Source: Candidatus Harpocratesius repetitus (GTDB taxonomy: Archaea; Asgardarchaeota; Lokiarchaeia; Sigyniarchaeales; Promethearchaeaceae). From it: DNA of 64,000 bases. Under the pieces are notes generated by a model. That model saw nothing but the letters and a program-made list of their open reading frames with translations, had not been told where the DNA came from and searched no databases. The DNA is taken from the NCBI GenBank assembly GCA_021498095.1, contig JAIZWK010000001.1:2281666-2345665 (forward strand), read 5' to 3'. Of the stretch, positions 51,601-59,615 are shown one piece after another (the stretch's first letter is position 1; every line of letters starts with the position of its first letter). Both the position numbers and the translations under genes were made by a program.

Positions 51601-51938
51601 TCTATAATAAGGAAACAACAGAACAAATTGACTTAACTATTGATATCTTAGACAATGTTGATTCAGATGTGGTTTTTATGTTAGAAATATTTGATATATA
51701 TGGAAATATTGCCCAAAAATGGTTTGATCCTTTAAAGATCTTTTCGACACTTCCTCCATATACTACAATTGGAATTATTGTTGGTGTATCGCTTGGAATA
51801 GCGGGATTGGCTGCGCTTTCTACGAAAAAACCTGAATGGTTTCAAAAACTACTTCCTAAGAAATATCGAACTGAAGATAAACCTCATTCTTTAGAGAGAA
51901 AAGCAAAATTTTCTTTTATAGATGATACTGAAGTATAA
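45696..51938 (+). CDS. Alpha-2-macroglobulin-like thioester protein, giant, membrane-anchored
   Basis: A 2080-residue protein with an N-terminal signal peptide (KKIAIILVGLVCFQILAVGA), a series of macroglobulin-type beta domains from about residue 95, and the thioester motif GCVEQ with C1271 and Q1274. A thioester-domain helical barrel follows (QHSDGGWGWWQDDES). Near residue 1790 a DUF11-like segment (KKSFDTHQRLFGGDVITVTI) appears. The end is a transmembrane helix at about 2022-2042 followed by a basic cytosolic tail. A2M proteins trap or covalently tag proteases. In bacteria they guard the periplasm; here it would face the outside of the cell. There is no PbpC partner. Confidence 0.9.
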   Translation: MNQDRKKIAIILVGLVCFQILAVGAFDVGAFNSPNSINSSDFSESTSLIKNSYPSHSTPYRFSVNPKTPLFTEMADEEQQGKINDKSYSDDGTTSATDSETETNQIPHSQYWWDSDYAMAVNLEKYAFTSEEDINIEIQMTYNFTPVVNHVIDVYVYKNYWRNWYYYYSYYYDDTSESDQIYHQTVYTDSTGRAVLSITDELAEGMYTLYITDYNVDSYKEFTVGNEGIFVKAPRYYKPGQDFRAGIHLVDLSNFSPLPKQNFSYSLSYYNWEYDNSGWVQVLAGNGSVDENGYNLLEFTVPSEMENKYYMRLNIEIPGSTVHFSMFLYQSWEYYYFSLWGGEQSMNGDHFQYVVTTDKTIYSLGETMHLRAMVLEYSFMNETRTPLAGTPIRVAVNNPDEFTVYWTEILTDSSGILTFDFHFSDDTDIGTYSILFDYQNHSYSYPIKVQYYEKPVFRVSIDTYGKNFFPESTDVLYFKPTLFEGDVVVEYYFGQPVIGAEVELRIVNYNGEIVYSETGNTNALGKYHFAIYLNNIADLSYSFDAHAIVSDDYGRSSASKQSYTRIKDTYIWGYVNPWDPNPGDELTYYFYAYQYLMRPGGSSYWDWEFNPLANVSVSVKLYGINAIWIDENSLKAKKYITTYKGITNEFGSGSIQFSVDSSLIGKYDFFQIEISMVLEDGRSSSSCDYFRFKKYSLSLNLDKKTYLPGDTIKISTKFWDNIANQPVQGKGELYLYDSNYQRIGKATMIFNGEENLYFNLSQYAKSGTYRIYSYVLSEGNSYYRGFSYQSAYIQFTVGQTYEIRLDTNVTTKDEKGYRFLVHSGDYIKIFGSSDVPTNNLHYIEVYKRGLIFSAPLNITNGTFSYEFVVDSSWLPDFTIFVYTISETGHIIENYLVFHVNITVGISLKTDKEVYEPGDFITLTISPTSDDPTLISLSFIDSAVLDVEPEDDSELAYFSNYNYAAYLQSSSSWGVGYDGSNYWWIGYGSPTGRLYWLMPRYDDAYIAYDEASGFDEVNLLSDVQRGDDGNPTFSFEDILGSFDIDIRKNISESSNWNPKLWITEPTNFTFKLPDNIGEWTIRVVAAGIDQEGGSNVLWGDVQTIRIKSFLPFFVEFDIAQPVTQDDIITIKAYVYNYLGTDTTALVAINAQGLNILNNEVQQVFIPSNMVSEVEFSAYCRDAFNQNITILAATNSSIGDYADAKQIQIYVKPNGLELKFQQIGVVNASDPFILNYSIDENTIYHKETIAIYSDLLDVSLDSWSSLIGYPYGCVEQTVSKLLPSVLIYQYLQMTGELTETLEIQIQNIVADGLNRLYTMQHSDGGWGWWQDDESRIYMTSIVLFTMIEIDKAGFYINSFNFNEALAYLLNQQNSDGSWTLASYYGNTAFEATAYISKLLLSQKISTIDLSEAVSQAISFLDDQWDNEEYRGSYGAAMYYLATHDTVFENSDRSNALINFLLENKHNQNGNVFWSFDSDNYWYWGYFGGTVEITANVIMALAADGYISHFPLLQKATQFLLSQKHQYGWWTTADTSSAIQALIFMKNITVGQEILEFNGSINVNVNNQETPLYELNYTSDWIPSQIKLRVDSRMETGNNTLTLDSSGTGQFVYMFESFQIVRVMPTIEIQNDITALSGQSFNFSVIFRDIPSWYSLQQVSIELVDLNQNFDIVSPVNTNSLFTEAITTGTSQFNFVLMAPGKIGNYDLTKVRISGDFVYLNPIDNSTTYQHIYKQIGPIICNVVSPSAADSGDLSFLSGFQSPPIYFYPNTANDDTSSKQVSKDGIILKKSFDTHQRLFGGDVITVTISIQNTGENRQYYALDDFLPEGTEYIPGSMQILSIDGSNYPVDIKGSRIHVYFASLPVGNTSISYKIQVINLKNSFGGKCELWGMYDKFSLQTHGEELENIPLEYSPNDQIYRDTDNPNIVEANLEDITTSTPKVLINLKVSDANLIYKIRVYFLQENQWHQILFYNKETTEQIDLTIDILDNVDSDVVFMLEIFDIYGNIAQKWFDPLKIFSTLPPYTTIGIIVGVSLGIAGLAALSTKKPEWFQKLLPKKYRTEDKPHSLERKAKFSFIDDTEV

Positions 51939-52042
51939 TAAAAGTGCATTCTTTGCTGTTTTTTCATATTTTCTGTATCATTTTTTTATGTTTTCATTAT
52001 CATTTTCTTTCTTTTTATATATTTAGAAGATTTTCATATTAT

Positions 52043-52062
52043 ACTTATCAACACTTATCAAC
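52043..52062. repeat. Tandem 10-base repeat ACTTATCAAC
   Basis: Two perfect copies of ACTTATCAAC in a row, one helical turn apart, between the A2M stop and the acyl-CoA synthetase start. Related ACTTATCAACA strings occur at 15104-15129 and 59464-59489 on the other strand. Confidence 0.5.
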
Positions 52063-52192
52063 ACAAATTTATTTAATCAAGTGAAAATTGAAGATGAACA
52101 GCAAGTTAAATCAAGATATTATCAAAGTGGATCACTCTCTCTTTAATACAAAGGGCTTTTAAACTTTAAGATTGAAATTTAAACGATTATAT

Positions 52193-54100
52193 ATGACATA
52201 TAAAGAAGATTATCAACTATCAATAACTCACCCAGAAAAATTTTGGGAACCTATTAGCAAAAAAATACACTGGTTTACACCTCCTGAGAAAATTCTCGAT
52301 ACATCAAATCCTCCCTTTTATCGCTGGTTTAAAGGAGGGAAAACAAATATCTGTTATAATGCAGTAGATCGTTGGGCACTTTCTGAAACTCACGCGAATC
52401 GACCAGCGTTTATATATGAAAATCCTGTAGAAGGTATATCTAAACCAATAACATATGCAGAATTGTATACCTTTGTAAATCAAATTGCTGGCTTATTTCG
52501 ACATATGGGGTTGCAAAAAGGGGATCGTGTCATATTTTACCTGCCAATGTCCATAGAAGCTTGTGCTGCCGCCTTAGCTTGCACCCGTATTGGAGTAATC
52601 CATTCTATAATATTTGCAGGTTTCAGCAAAGAATCTATTGCTGTACGAATTGATGATGCCAAACCTAAATTAATCATTTGCAGCGATGCAAGTAAACGTG
52701 CAGGTAAAATAACACCTTTGAAGTCGATTGTGGATGATGCAATCGAAATTGCACAATATAAGGTTCCAAATGTATTAGTGGTAAATTTTGGTATCCAAAA
52801 TTATAATATAGTTTCAGGAAGAGATTTAGATTGGCAGACTGAGTTAGATTCTTGCCCTATTAAGGAAGTACCTTGCGAGCATTTAGAATCGGATCATCCT
52901 TCATATATTTTATATACTTCCGGCACAACTGGAAAACCGAAAGGTGCTCTTAGAGATACAGGGGGATACATGGTTGCTCTTTATCATTCCATCTTTTCTC
53001 TTTATGGATGTAACGAAGATTCCGTATATTTTGCAACATCAGATATTGGCTGGGTTGTTGGTCATTCGTATACAATATATGGGCCTTTAATTGCTGGATT
53101 AACTTCTATTGTTTATGATGGTACTCCTTTGCATGGTAAGGGTGGAGAACAAAATCCTGGGATATGGTTTGAAACGATTGCTAAGGTGAAAGCAGATGTA
53201 GTGTTTAGTTCCCCAACTGCTTTTCGGATGCTTCGTAAGTATCCAGAAGAATGGATTACCAAGCACGATTTAAGTTGTTTACGGTATTTGTTCTTAGCTG
53301 GTGAACCATTAGATCCACCAACTTATCAATGGGCTAAACGAGTACTTGGCAAGGTGGAAATAGTGGATAATTATTGGCAAACTGAAACAGGCTGGCCCGT
53401 TCTCTGTAATCCTGTTGGGGTTGATAATATCCCGATTAAACCTGGATCTCCCACATTTCCTACTTGGACGTGGAATTTAGATGTAGTGGATGCCGAAGGA
53501 AATCCAATGCCGCCAAATGAAAAGGGTTTTCTAATTGCTTATCCTCCCACGCCACCTGGTTTTATGATGACTGTGTATGGAGATGACGAACGATTTGTGC
53601 AGACTTATTTCCGTGAAATTCCAGGAAAAGAAGTATATTATACTGGGGATTACGCCATTAAAGATGAAGAGGGATATTATTTTGTTTTAGGAAGAGCAGA
53701 TGAAGTAATTAAAGTGGCAGCTCATCGTCTTGGTACCCGTGAAATTGAAGAATTATTAAATTCACATCCTGCTGTAGCAGAAAACATGGTCATCGGTATT
53801 GCTCATGAAGTGAAAGGTCAAGTTCCTCTTGTGCTGGTTGTATTGAAGGAAGGTTTTAATTGGGATGATACAATGAAGAAAGAACTTATCCAAACTATTC
53901 GAGATGGGATTGGACCAATAGCAACTCCGAAGGATGTGTTAAAAGTATCCCGATTACCTAAAACTCGCTCAGGAAAAGTTATGAGGAGGATTATTAAAGC
54001 GATTGCCGAGCAGCAAGATATTGGTGATATCTCTACTATTGAAGATCGTTCAGCTGTGGAAGAAATTCGGGATGCAATCGAGAAAATTTTGAAAGAATAA
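52193..54100 (+). CDS. Propionyl/acetyl-CoA synthetase, AMP-forming
   Basis: Activates acetate or propionate with ATP to acyl-CoA. About 635 residues. The ACS-type start HPEKFWEPISKKIHW is followed by the ANL motifs LYTSGTTGKPKGA, the tryptophan-containing block DIGWVVGHSYTIYGPL, NYWQTETGWP, the YYTGDYAIKDEEGYYFVLGR hinge and the C-terminal lysine in PKTRSGKVMRR, the site acetylated in relatives. The TTG 52172 start offered upstream is less likely; ATG 52193 gives the usual N-terminus. It closes the acyl-CoA theme of this part of the window. Confidence 0.87.
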   Translation: MTYKEDYQLSITHPEKFWEPISKKIHWFTPPEKILDTSNPPFYRWFKGGKTNICYNAVDRWALSETHANRPAFIYENPVEGISKPITYAELYTFVNQIAGLFRHMGLQKGDRVIFYLPMSIEACAAALACTRIGVIHSIIFAGFSKESIAVRIDDAKPKLIICSDASKRAGKITPLKSIVDDAIEIAQYKVPNVLVVNFGIQNYNIVSGRDLDWQTELDSCPIKEVPCEHLESDHPSYILYTSGTTGKPKGALRDTGGYMVALYHSIFSLYGCNEDSVYFATSDIGWVVGHSYTIYGPLIAGLTSIVYDGTPLHGKGGEQNPGIWFETIAKVKADVVFSSPTAFRMLRKYPEEWITKHDLSCLRYLFLAGEPLDPPTYQWAKRVLGKVEIVDNYWQTETGWPVLCNPVGVDNIPIKPGSPTFPTWTWNLDVVDAEGNPMPPNEKGFLIAYPPTPPGFMMTVYGDDERFVQTYFREIPGKEVYYTGDYAIKDEEGYYFVLGRADEVIKVAAHRLGTREIEELLNSHPAVAENMVIGIAHEVKGQVPLVLVVLKEGFNWDDTMKKELIQTIRDGIGPIATPKDVLKVSRLPKTRSGKVMRRIIKAIAEQQDIGDISTIEDRSAVEEIRDAIEKILKE

Positions 54101-54242
54101 CCTTAAATCTTTTTTTTTTAAAATTCTGTAACTTTGATTACTTAATTCGTGTAAATTTTGATCAAAAAACAAAAAACTTTTTTTATATTTCTTTTTCAAT
54201 TAAGGGGAAATCTTCATAAAGTGGGAATAATTGGCTCACTTA

Positions 54243-55205
54243 ATGGAGTTTTACGTATTTTGGAAACTTTTATTAGTGTATGGTTTCATCCTTGTAGGTG
54301 TATTATTAGGAGGGGTAGTTGGTTCTTATAAGGAAAGAGTTCAAAAAGAGATGGTAAATCTATTAATCAACCTTATTACTCCATTACAAGTGTTTATTAT
54401 TATTCTTGTTTCTCAATTCAATCTTTCAATTGAATCTATCCTTCAAATTATTGGGATTGCAATTATATCTCACTATACTCAATTTTATATAGGGTTAAAG
54501 TATTTCAGTAAAAAATCAGATGATTATCGAAGAATTGGTGCTCAAACACTTCATGGATCTTTTCCTAATTCACTTTATTATATTACTCCAATCATATTAC
54601 TTGTTTTTCCTGAAGAACTTTTAATTATTCCAGTTATTTATGCCAGTGCAATGACAACAATTAAAGCTACTTTTTTACCATTACAAGTTCATAATTTAGG
54701 TATAAAATCAAAAAATGAAAGTTTGGGTCAAACCTTGCGAAAATTACTTCTCTTTCCTCCGTTCTTAGGTATTCTTTTCGGAATTCTTTTTCGCGCCTTA
54801 CCTCAATTTCAAACCAGTGATTTTCTCATAGCACTTAAAACACCACTTTCTCAAATAACTTCGGCAGTTAGTGCTATCTTGATTGGTATATCATTGGTTG
54901 GAATCTCAAAAAAACGTGTTAAATTTTATAAAAATGCGCTCATGCAAACAGCCTTAATCCGATTTGTGTTAGGTATGCTAATCTTTTTATGTTTAGGATT
55001 CATTCTTCATTTTCCAAATTATCAAACTGAAATTCGAACTATTCTTTTTCTAATTATTTGTGCACCGCCGGCTCAGAATAATGTAATCTACTCTATTTAT
55101 TTCGAATTTGATGAACAGTTCGCCGCGTTGGGGGTTGTAGTGTTAACTTTGATCGGATTAATAATGCTTCCATTGATGTTGTGGTTTGGTTTATCTTTAT
55201 TATAA
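54243..55205 (+). CDS. AEC-family permease (auxin efflux carrier-like)
   Basis: 320-residue protein with eight to ten transmembrane segments. The N-terminal half (GVLLGGVVGSYKERVQKEMVN) and the APPAQNNVIYSIYFEFD segment match the AEC/PIN-like permease family. Members export or import small organic acids, for example malonate or auxin-like compounds. Starting at ATG 54243 rather than TTG 54231 matches relatives. It follows the acyl-CoA synthetase on the same strand, so it may carry the acid that enzyme activates, which is inference. Confidence 0.72.
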   Translation: MEFYVFWKLLLVYGFILVGVLLGGVVGSYKERVQKEMVNLLINLITPLQVFIIILVSQFNLSIESILQIIGIAIISHYTQFYIGLKYFSKKSDDYRRIGAQTLHGSFPNSLYYITPIILLVFPEELLIIPVIYASAMTTIKATFLPLQVHNLGIKSKNESLGQTLRKLLLFPPFLGILFGILFRALPQFQTSDFLIALKTPLSQITSAVSAILIGISLVGISKKRVKFYKNALMQTALIRFVLGMLIFLCLGFILHFPNYQTEIRTILFLIICAPPAQNNVIYSIYFEFDEQFAALGVVVLTLIGLIMLPLMLWFGLSLL

Positions 55206-55369
55206 GAATGAAATGGCAATTCATAAGAAAGATATTAAAAAATAAAGGCTCAAAAAAAGCTTCAAAAAAAAGTGAATCAGAAATAGGAATTTAATAAAAA
55301 TAAATGAAGAAAGAAAAAAAATTCATCAAGAAGAAAAAATATCTTGAATTTCTTTTAAAGAAACTGAAG

Positions 55370-56644
55370 TTAAATTTGTTCCCAATCAAGTTTTTTTAAC
55401 ATATCTTTTAAAACTCGACCTATCAAGAAACGTTGAATGTTTCGTGAACCACCAATAACTTCTTGAATTCGACTTACATTGAGTGCTCTATCCATTCGTA
55501 AATTATCTGTATATGCAATTCCGCCACATAAATGCTGTGCTTCATAGGCAATTTTATGTGATAATTTAGAAGCAATAGTTTTTACTCCTGAACTCAGAGC
55601 GGCATTATATCTTATAAATTTATATTCAGGATGTTCTACAAATTTGCGATATTCAGTTCCCATTTGTAATCCTAAAGAAGTGGCTGCCATTAATTCAGAA
55701 AACAATTCAGTCATAGGAAATGATACTGCTTCAAAATTATAAATTGGTTTGCCAAACTGTACACGAAGATTGGTATAGAGAAAAGCTGTAATTAAAGATA
55801 ACCAACTAACTCCTAAACTGGAACCAACGATATCTCCACGTTCGGCAACTAATCCTGAGAACAAATGCTCGTATCCTTTACCACGTCCTGCGATAATATT
55901 TTCAGGAGGGATATGAACTTGATTAAATTTGGTTTGTCCAATATGAACTCGTGGTACTGCAGGAATTCCCAAACGCGCAGTTTCCAGACCTTCAAAACCG
56001 CGTTCTGCTATGGCTTGATACATAGTTTTTCTTGGTTGTTTTATGTCAGTAACTGCATAAACGATAAAATAGTCGGCTTTTGGTCCATTTGTGGTAAATA
56101 TTTTTTCTCCAGTGACTGTAATTCCTGTGGGATATTCTTCTGCTATAGTCTTCATGTTAACTGCATCTGATCCTTGTTTTGGCTCTGTAATGCAGATGCA
56201 TCCGATTTTTTCTCCAGAAAGCACATCTCGTAAGATTTGATCCATTTTCGGATTATCCTTACGATTCTGAAAAATTGGATTTGTAAAGATTAAACCAGAT
56301 ACAACTCGTGCAAGATCAAGCTCGGGGTCAACGATAGAAGTTGCCATCGCCAATAATAATTCATATCTCATACCAAAATGCTTTCCTTCACCAAAAGGAT
56401 TAAGTCTTTGCATATAATTCCCCTTTCCTAGAATTGGAAAGAGTTCGTATACATCTTCCGTTAAATCGATTTTTGGTTCAATTTCTGTCAGCATAAATTC
56501 TTCCACTTCTAGGAGGAACTCGTATTCTTCTGAAGAAAGTTGAGGATAAATAAATTGGTTAAAGATTTTATATATATTACGCGTGGTGATATGTTTTTTA
56601 ATCTCTGGATCTATAATTTGAACACCTGGTGCTTCTTTGAACAT
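55370..56644 (-). CDS. Acyl-CoA dehydrogenase
   Basis: FAD flavoenzyme of 424 residues that makes the trans-2-enoyl-CoA. Family blocks include GCICITEPKQGSDAVNMKT in the middle beta domain, FTTNGPKADYFIVYAV, and RVQFGKPIYNFEAVSFPM and SRIQEVIGGSRNIQRFLIGRVL in the C-terminal helices. The N-terminal helical domain is slightly longer than usual. The catalytic glutamate cannot be placed with certainty. It is followed upstream by an SDR gene on the same strand, 80 bases away. Chain-length preference unknown. Confidence 0.83.
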   Translation of the reverse strand: MFKEAPGVQIIDPEIKKHITTRNIYKIFNQFIYPQLSSEEYEFLLEVEEFMLTEIEPKIDLTEDVYELFPILGKGNYMQRLNPFGEGKHFGMRYELLLAMATSIVDPELDLARVVSGLIFTNPIFQNRKDNPKMDQILRDVLSGEKIGCICITEPKQGSDAVNMKTIAEEYPTGITVTGEKIFTTNGPKADYFIVYAVTDIKQPRKTMYQAIAERGFEGLETARLGIPAVPRVHIGQTKFNQVHIPPENIIAGRGKGYEHLFSGLVAERGDIVGSSLGVSWLSLITAFLYTNLRVQFGKPIYNFEAVSFPMTELFSELMAATSLGLQMGTEYRKFVEHPEYKFIRYNAALSSGVKTIASKLSHKIAYEAQHLCGGIAYTDNLRMDRALNVSRIQEVIGGSRNIQRFLIGRVLKDMLKKLDWEQI

Positions 56645-56725
56645 CTTTATATCATCTTTTCCGTTTTGATTTTTATTTTTTTAATTTTTTTTTTGTGTTC
56701 TTTTTTTAAATTTTTACTTAAAGCT

Positions 56726-57541
56726 TTACAATCCGTCAAGTTTACCTCCATTAATAGGAATAATACATCCGTTCATGAAATATCCTCCTTCACTGCAAAG
56801 AAAGCATACTGGATCACTTACATATTTTGTTTTACCAATACCAAATGGAATTTTACTTTCATACATATTTCGGAATTTTCCATCGTTTTTTTGAAGTAAA
56901 TCTCCAATAATGGGTGTTTCAATCAAGGTAGGTTTAAGTGCATGAGCGCGAATATTATATCTATTCAATTCTTTAGCCATAGTTAATGTCATCCCCACCA
57001 CACCTGCTTTAGATGCAGAATAAGCCATTTGACCCATATTTCCATCTGCAGCCATCGAAGCTATATTCACAATTACTCGGGGTGGATTTTCTAAAACGGG
57101 TAAGTATTTTTCTCCTTTTTCAGCCGCTTTTGCTTTAGAAATCGAAATCCACTGTGTAACAACAGCTTGAGAAACGACAGCCACTCCCTTCAAATTGACT
57201 TCAAGGGTTAAATCCCATTTTTTTTCATCGAATCTATGGATCATAAAATCTCGCAATATTCCGGCACAATTAATGAGAAAGTCAACCTCTCCCATCTCTT
57301 TAAAAACTTCGGATACTGCTGAGTCGACAAACTCTTTATCTGCCACAGATCCTTGAAAAAATCTTACTTTGTTTTCTGTCAAACCTTGTAATTCCTGGAG
57401 TGTTTTTTCCCCTTGGGTGGCATCTAAATCGAAAATTGCGACTGATGCTCCCGATTCAACCATATCTTTTGCAATTTGCTTACCAATACCCGATGCTCCA
57501 CCGGTTATAATTGCAATTTTGTTTTCAAAATTCCACTTCAT
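56726..57541 (-). CDS. SDR-family oxidoreductase (3-hydroxyacyl-CoA dehydrogenase/FabG-like)
   Basis: Short-chain dehydrogenase of 271 residues. It has the coenzyme motif TGGASGIGKQIA near residues 14-25, the INCAGIL block, and the catalytic Ser-Tyr-Lys set with YSASKAGVVG. Consistent with oxidation of 3-hydroxyacyl-CoA to the ketoacyl-CoA, the step between the acyl-CoA dehydrogenase and the thiolase. ATG 57541 is favoured over GTG 57553 because AGGTGAG lies just upstream. It reads away from the thiolase gene, sharing a 180-base control region. Confidence 0.82.
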   Translation of the reverse strand: MKWNFENKIAIITGGASGIGKQIAKDMVESGASVAIFDLDATQGEKTLQELQGLTENKVRFFQGSVADKEFVDSAVSEVFKEMGEVDFLINCAGILRDFMIHRFDEKKWDLTLEVNLKGVAVVSQAVVTQWISISKAKAAEKGEKYLPVLENPPRVIVNIASMAADGNMGQMAYSASKAGVVGMTLTMAKELNRYNIRAHALKPTLIETPIIGDLLQKNDGKFRNMYESKIPFGIGKTKYVSDPVCFLCSEGGYFMNGCIIPINGGKLDGL

Positions 57542-57724
57542 TATTGTTCTCACCTTACAAAACTCACAACAATTCTAATAACTTTAATCAAGAGAATTTG
57601 TAATGATTTAAATAAAATTGCATTAAATAAATCATACTTGACATATTTGAGCATGAAACTTAAAAAAATTTTATGCTCTATATGGCACTTTACTTACATA
57701 AGTGCAAATAGGTGAACCTGATTA

Positions 57725-58999
57725 ATGGGAAAATTAAATCGTCGAGTAGCTTTAGTCGGTGCAGGAATGAGTCGTTTTGGTGTTCATTATCCAAAATTAC
57801 GAAGTATCGATCTATGGCAAGAAGCATGGCTTGAAGCCTTAAAACTAACCGATAAAGGTATTAAACCACAAGATATTGATGAATTATTTCTCGGAAATTT
57901 TACAGCCGATTTATTTAATCATCAAGGACATATGGCACCTCAAATGGCCAATTTAATTGGGTTAAATCCCAAACCTGCATCAAGGTTTGAAGGGGCTTGT
58001 GCAAGCTCAGGTATTGCGTTTCGACAAGGGGTTATGAGCATAGCATCAGGTGTAAATGATGTAGTATGCGTTGGTGGAGTAGAACAAATGCATGAATTAA
58101 ACACTGAAGGGGTAACTGGGGCACTTGCTGCTGCAGCTGATACAACCTATGAGTATTATGCTGGAGCTACCTTTCCTGGGTTATATGCTGCAATTGCCAA
58201 TGCCCATTTTCATAAATACGGCACAACTTCCAAAGATTTAATGCGTATTGCGATTAAAGATTATGAAAATGGTAAACATAATCCCTTTGCTCAAGTTCAA
58301 AGAACCATTCCTGAAGTAATGGAAAAATACCGCAAACGAGCGATTCAAAAAGGACAACCTGAACCAACATGGAAAGATGAATTTGAGTTTTTAGAATCAT
58401 CAAAAAATCCTTTAATTGCCTCACCTTTGCGATTATACGATTGTAGTTTAATTACAGATGGGGCAGCTATGCTCTTTTTAGCATCAGAAGAAAGAGCATA
58501 CGATTTTACTGATAATCCATTATGGATTAGTGGAATTGGGCAGGGAAGTGATTCTTTAAGTTTGCATGATCGAAAAGATGGAATAATAACATCTTTGCGC
58601 GCAACTAAAGCTGCTGCTCAACAAGCATATTCTATGAGTGGATTATCTTCTAAAGACGTTGATATTGTTGAAGTTCATGATTGTTTCACTATTGCTGAAT
58701 TAATTGCTTTAGAAGATCTTGGATTTTATGCCCCAGGTGAAGCAGCTAAAGCAATAGAACGTGGAGAAACTAAAAGAAATGGAAAATTGCCAGTTAATAC
58801 AAGTGGTGGACTAAAAACCAAAGGTCATCCAGTTGGAGCTACTGGTGCAGGACAGATTGTTGAAATTTTCAAACAAATGCGAGGTTATGCAGAAGGAGAG
58901 CGCCAAGTGAAAAAACCGTTAAAAGTAGGAATGACCCACAATCTTGGTGGTTCTGGAGCTACTGCTGTGGTGAGCCTTATCACCAAGGAGAAAATTTAG
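57725..58999 (+). CDS. Thiolase (acetyl-CoA acyltransferase), SCP2-type
   Basis: Cleaves 3-ketoacyl-CoA with CoA. The 424 residues show the nucleophile cysteine in FEGACASSGIAFRQG near residue 91, the GGLKTKGHPVGATGAGQ block with the catalytic His near 367, and MTHNLGGSGATAVV near the end, as in archaeal SCP2-type thiolases. AGGTGA before the ATG gives a good start. Twelve bases separate its stop from the DUF35 gene, with a strong GGAGGT site between, so the two are co-translated. In archaea such pairs serve HMG-CoA synthesis or beta-oxidation; no HMG-CoA synthase is here, so oxidation is more likely. Confidence 0.88.
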   Translation: MGKLNRRVALVGAGMSRFGVHYPKLRSIDLWQEAWLEALKLTDKGIKPQDIDELFLGNFTADLFNHQGHMAPQMANLIGLNPKPASRFEGACASSGIAFRQGVMSIASGVNDVVCVGGVEQMHELNTEGVTGALAAAADTTYEYYAGATFPGLYAAIANAHFHKYGTTSKDLMRIAIKDYENGKHNPFAQVQRTIPEVMEKYRKRAIQKGQPEPTWKDEFEFLESSKNPLIASPLRLYDCSLITDGAAMLFLASEERAYDFTDNPLWISGIGQGSDSLSLHDRKDGIITSLRATKAAAQQAYSMSGLSSKDVDIVEVHDCFTIAELIALEDLGFYAPGEAAKAIERGETKRNGKLPVNTSGGLKTKGHPVGATGAGQIVEIFKQMRGYAEGERQVKKPLKVGMTHNLGGSGATAVVSLITKEKI

Positions 59000-59011
59000 G
59001 GAGGTATCAAA

Positions 59012-59452
59012 ATGGCAACAACACCTATGATAACAGTTCAACAATACTTTGAATATTTACGTGAAAAGAAAGTAATGGGTGCTAAATGTCCCAAATGTGG
59101 AAATATTGATTTACCACCTCGTCGTTTATGTTCTGAATGTTTGGCTGAATCGGAATGGATGGAATTTTCCGGAAAAGGGATCATACAGACTTTTACTGCC
59201 ATATATGTCGGTGCTAAAGTTATGACAAAGAAAGGTTATGATAGAAAGCATCCCTATGTCTTTGCTGTTGTAAAAATGGAGGAAGGTCCATCAGTTTCAG
59301 GTCAATTGGTGGGGATTGATGAAAGGGATCCAAATACTTATTATATCGGGATGCCAGTCGAAGCTACCTTTTTAAAAACTGAAATCAGAACAGATAAGGA
59401 AGGTAACCCTGTTTTTCGATGGGACATTGGATTTCAACCAGTATCTACTTAA
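59012..59452 (+). CDS. DUF35 OB-fold/zinc-ribbon thiolase partner
   Basis: 146-residue protein with an N-terminal rubredoxin-like zinc ribbon, CPKCGNIDLPPRRLCSEC (residues about 26-43), and a C-terminal OB fold. In archaeal acetyl-CoA thiolase complexes DUF35 proteins sit between thiolase and HMG-CoA synthase and bind the acyl-CoA. Here it follows the thiolase gene at 12 bases, so it is presumably its partner. The start at ATG 59012 has a strong GGAGGT six bases before. Confidence 0.88.
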   Translation: MATTPMITVQQYFEYLREKKVMGAKCPKCGNIDLPPRRLCSECLAESEWMEFSGKGIIQTFTAIYVGAKVMTKKGYDRKHPYVFAVVKMEEGPSVSGQLVGIDERDPNTYYIGMPVEATFLKTEIRTDKEGNPVFRWDIGFQPVST

Positions 59453-59615
59453 AAATTGTAATATTTTTTTGCTGTTGATAAGTTTTTTTACTTTGTTTAT
59501 TCTACTTTGATTTTTTTACTTTGATTTTTCTTTTTTTTCTTTTTCTGCTTTTTGTTTTTTCGATATTTTCTTTTTTATGTTTGATTTTCTACTTTTTTTT
59601 GCAGTTTTTAAAGGT

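Noticed and set aside
57649..57678. GAGCAT/ATGCTC inverted repeat in the SDR/thiolase control region
   Set aside because: Six base pairs with an 18-base loop in AT-rich DNA is not beyond chance.
59453..59615. T-rich stretch after DUF35 as a coding extension of the next gene
   Set aside because: It is mostly T runs with a hydrophobic translation and no start signal; ATG 59616 is a better start.
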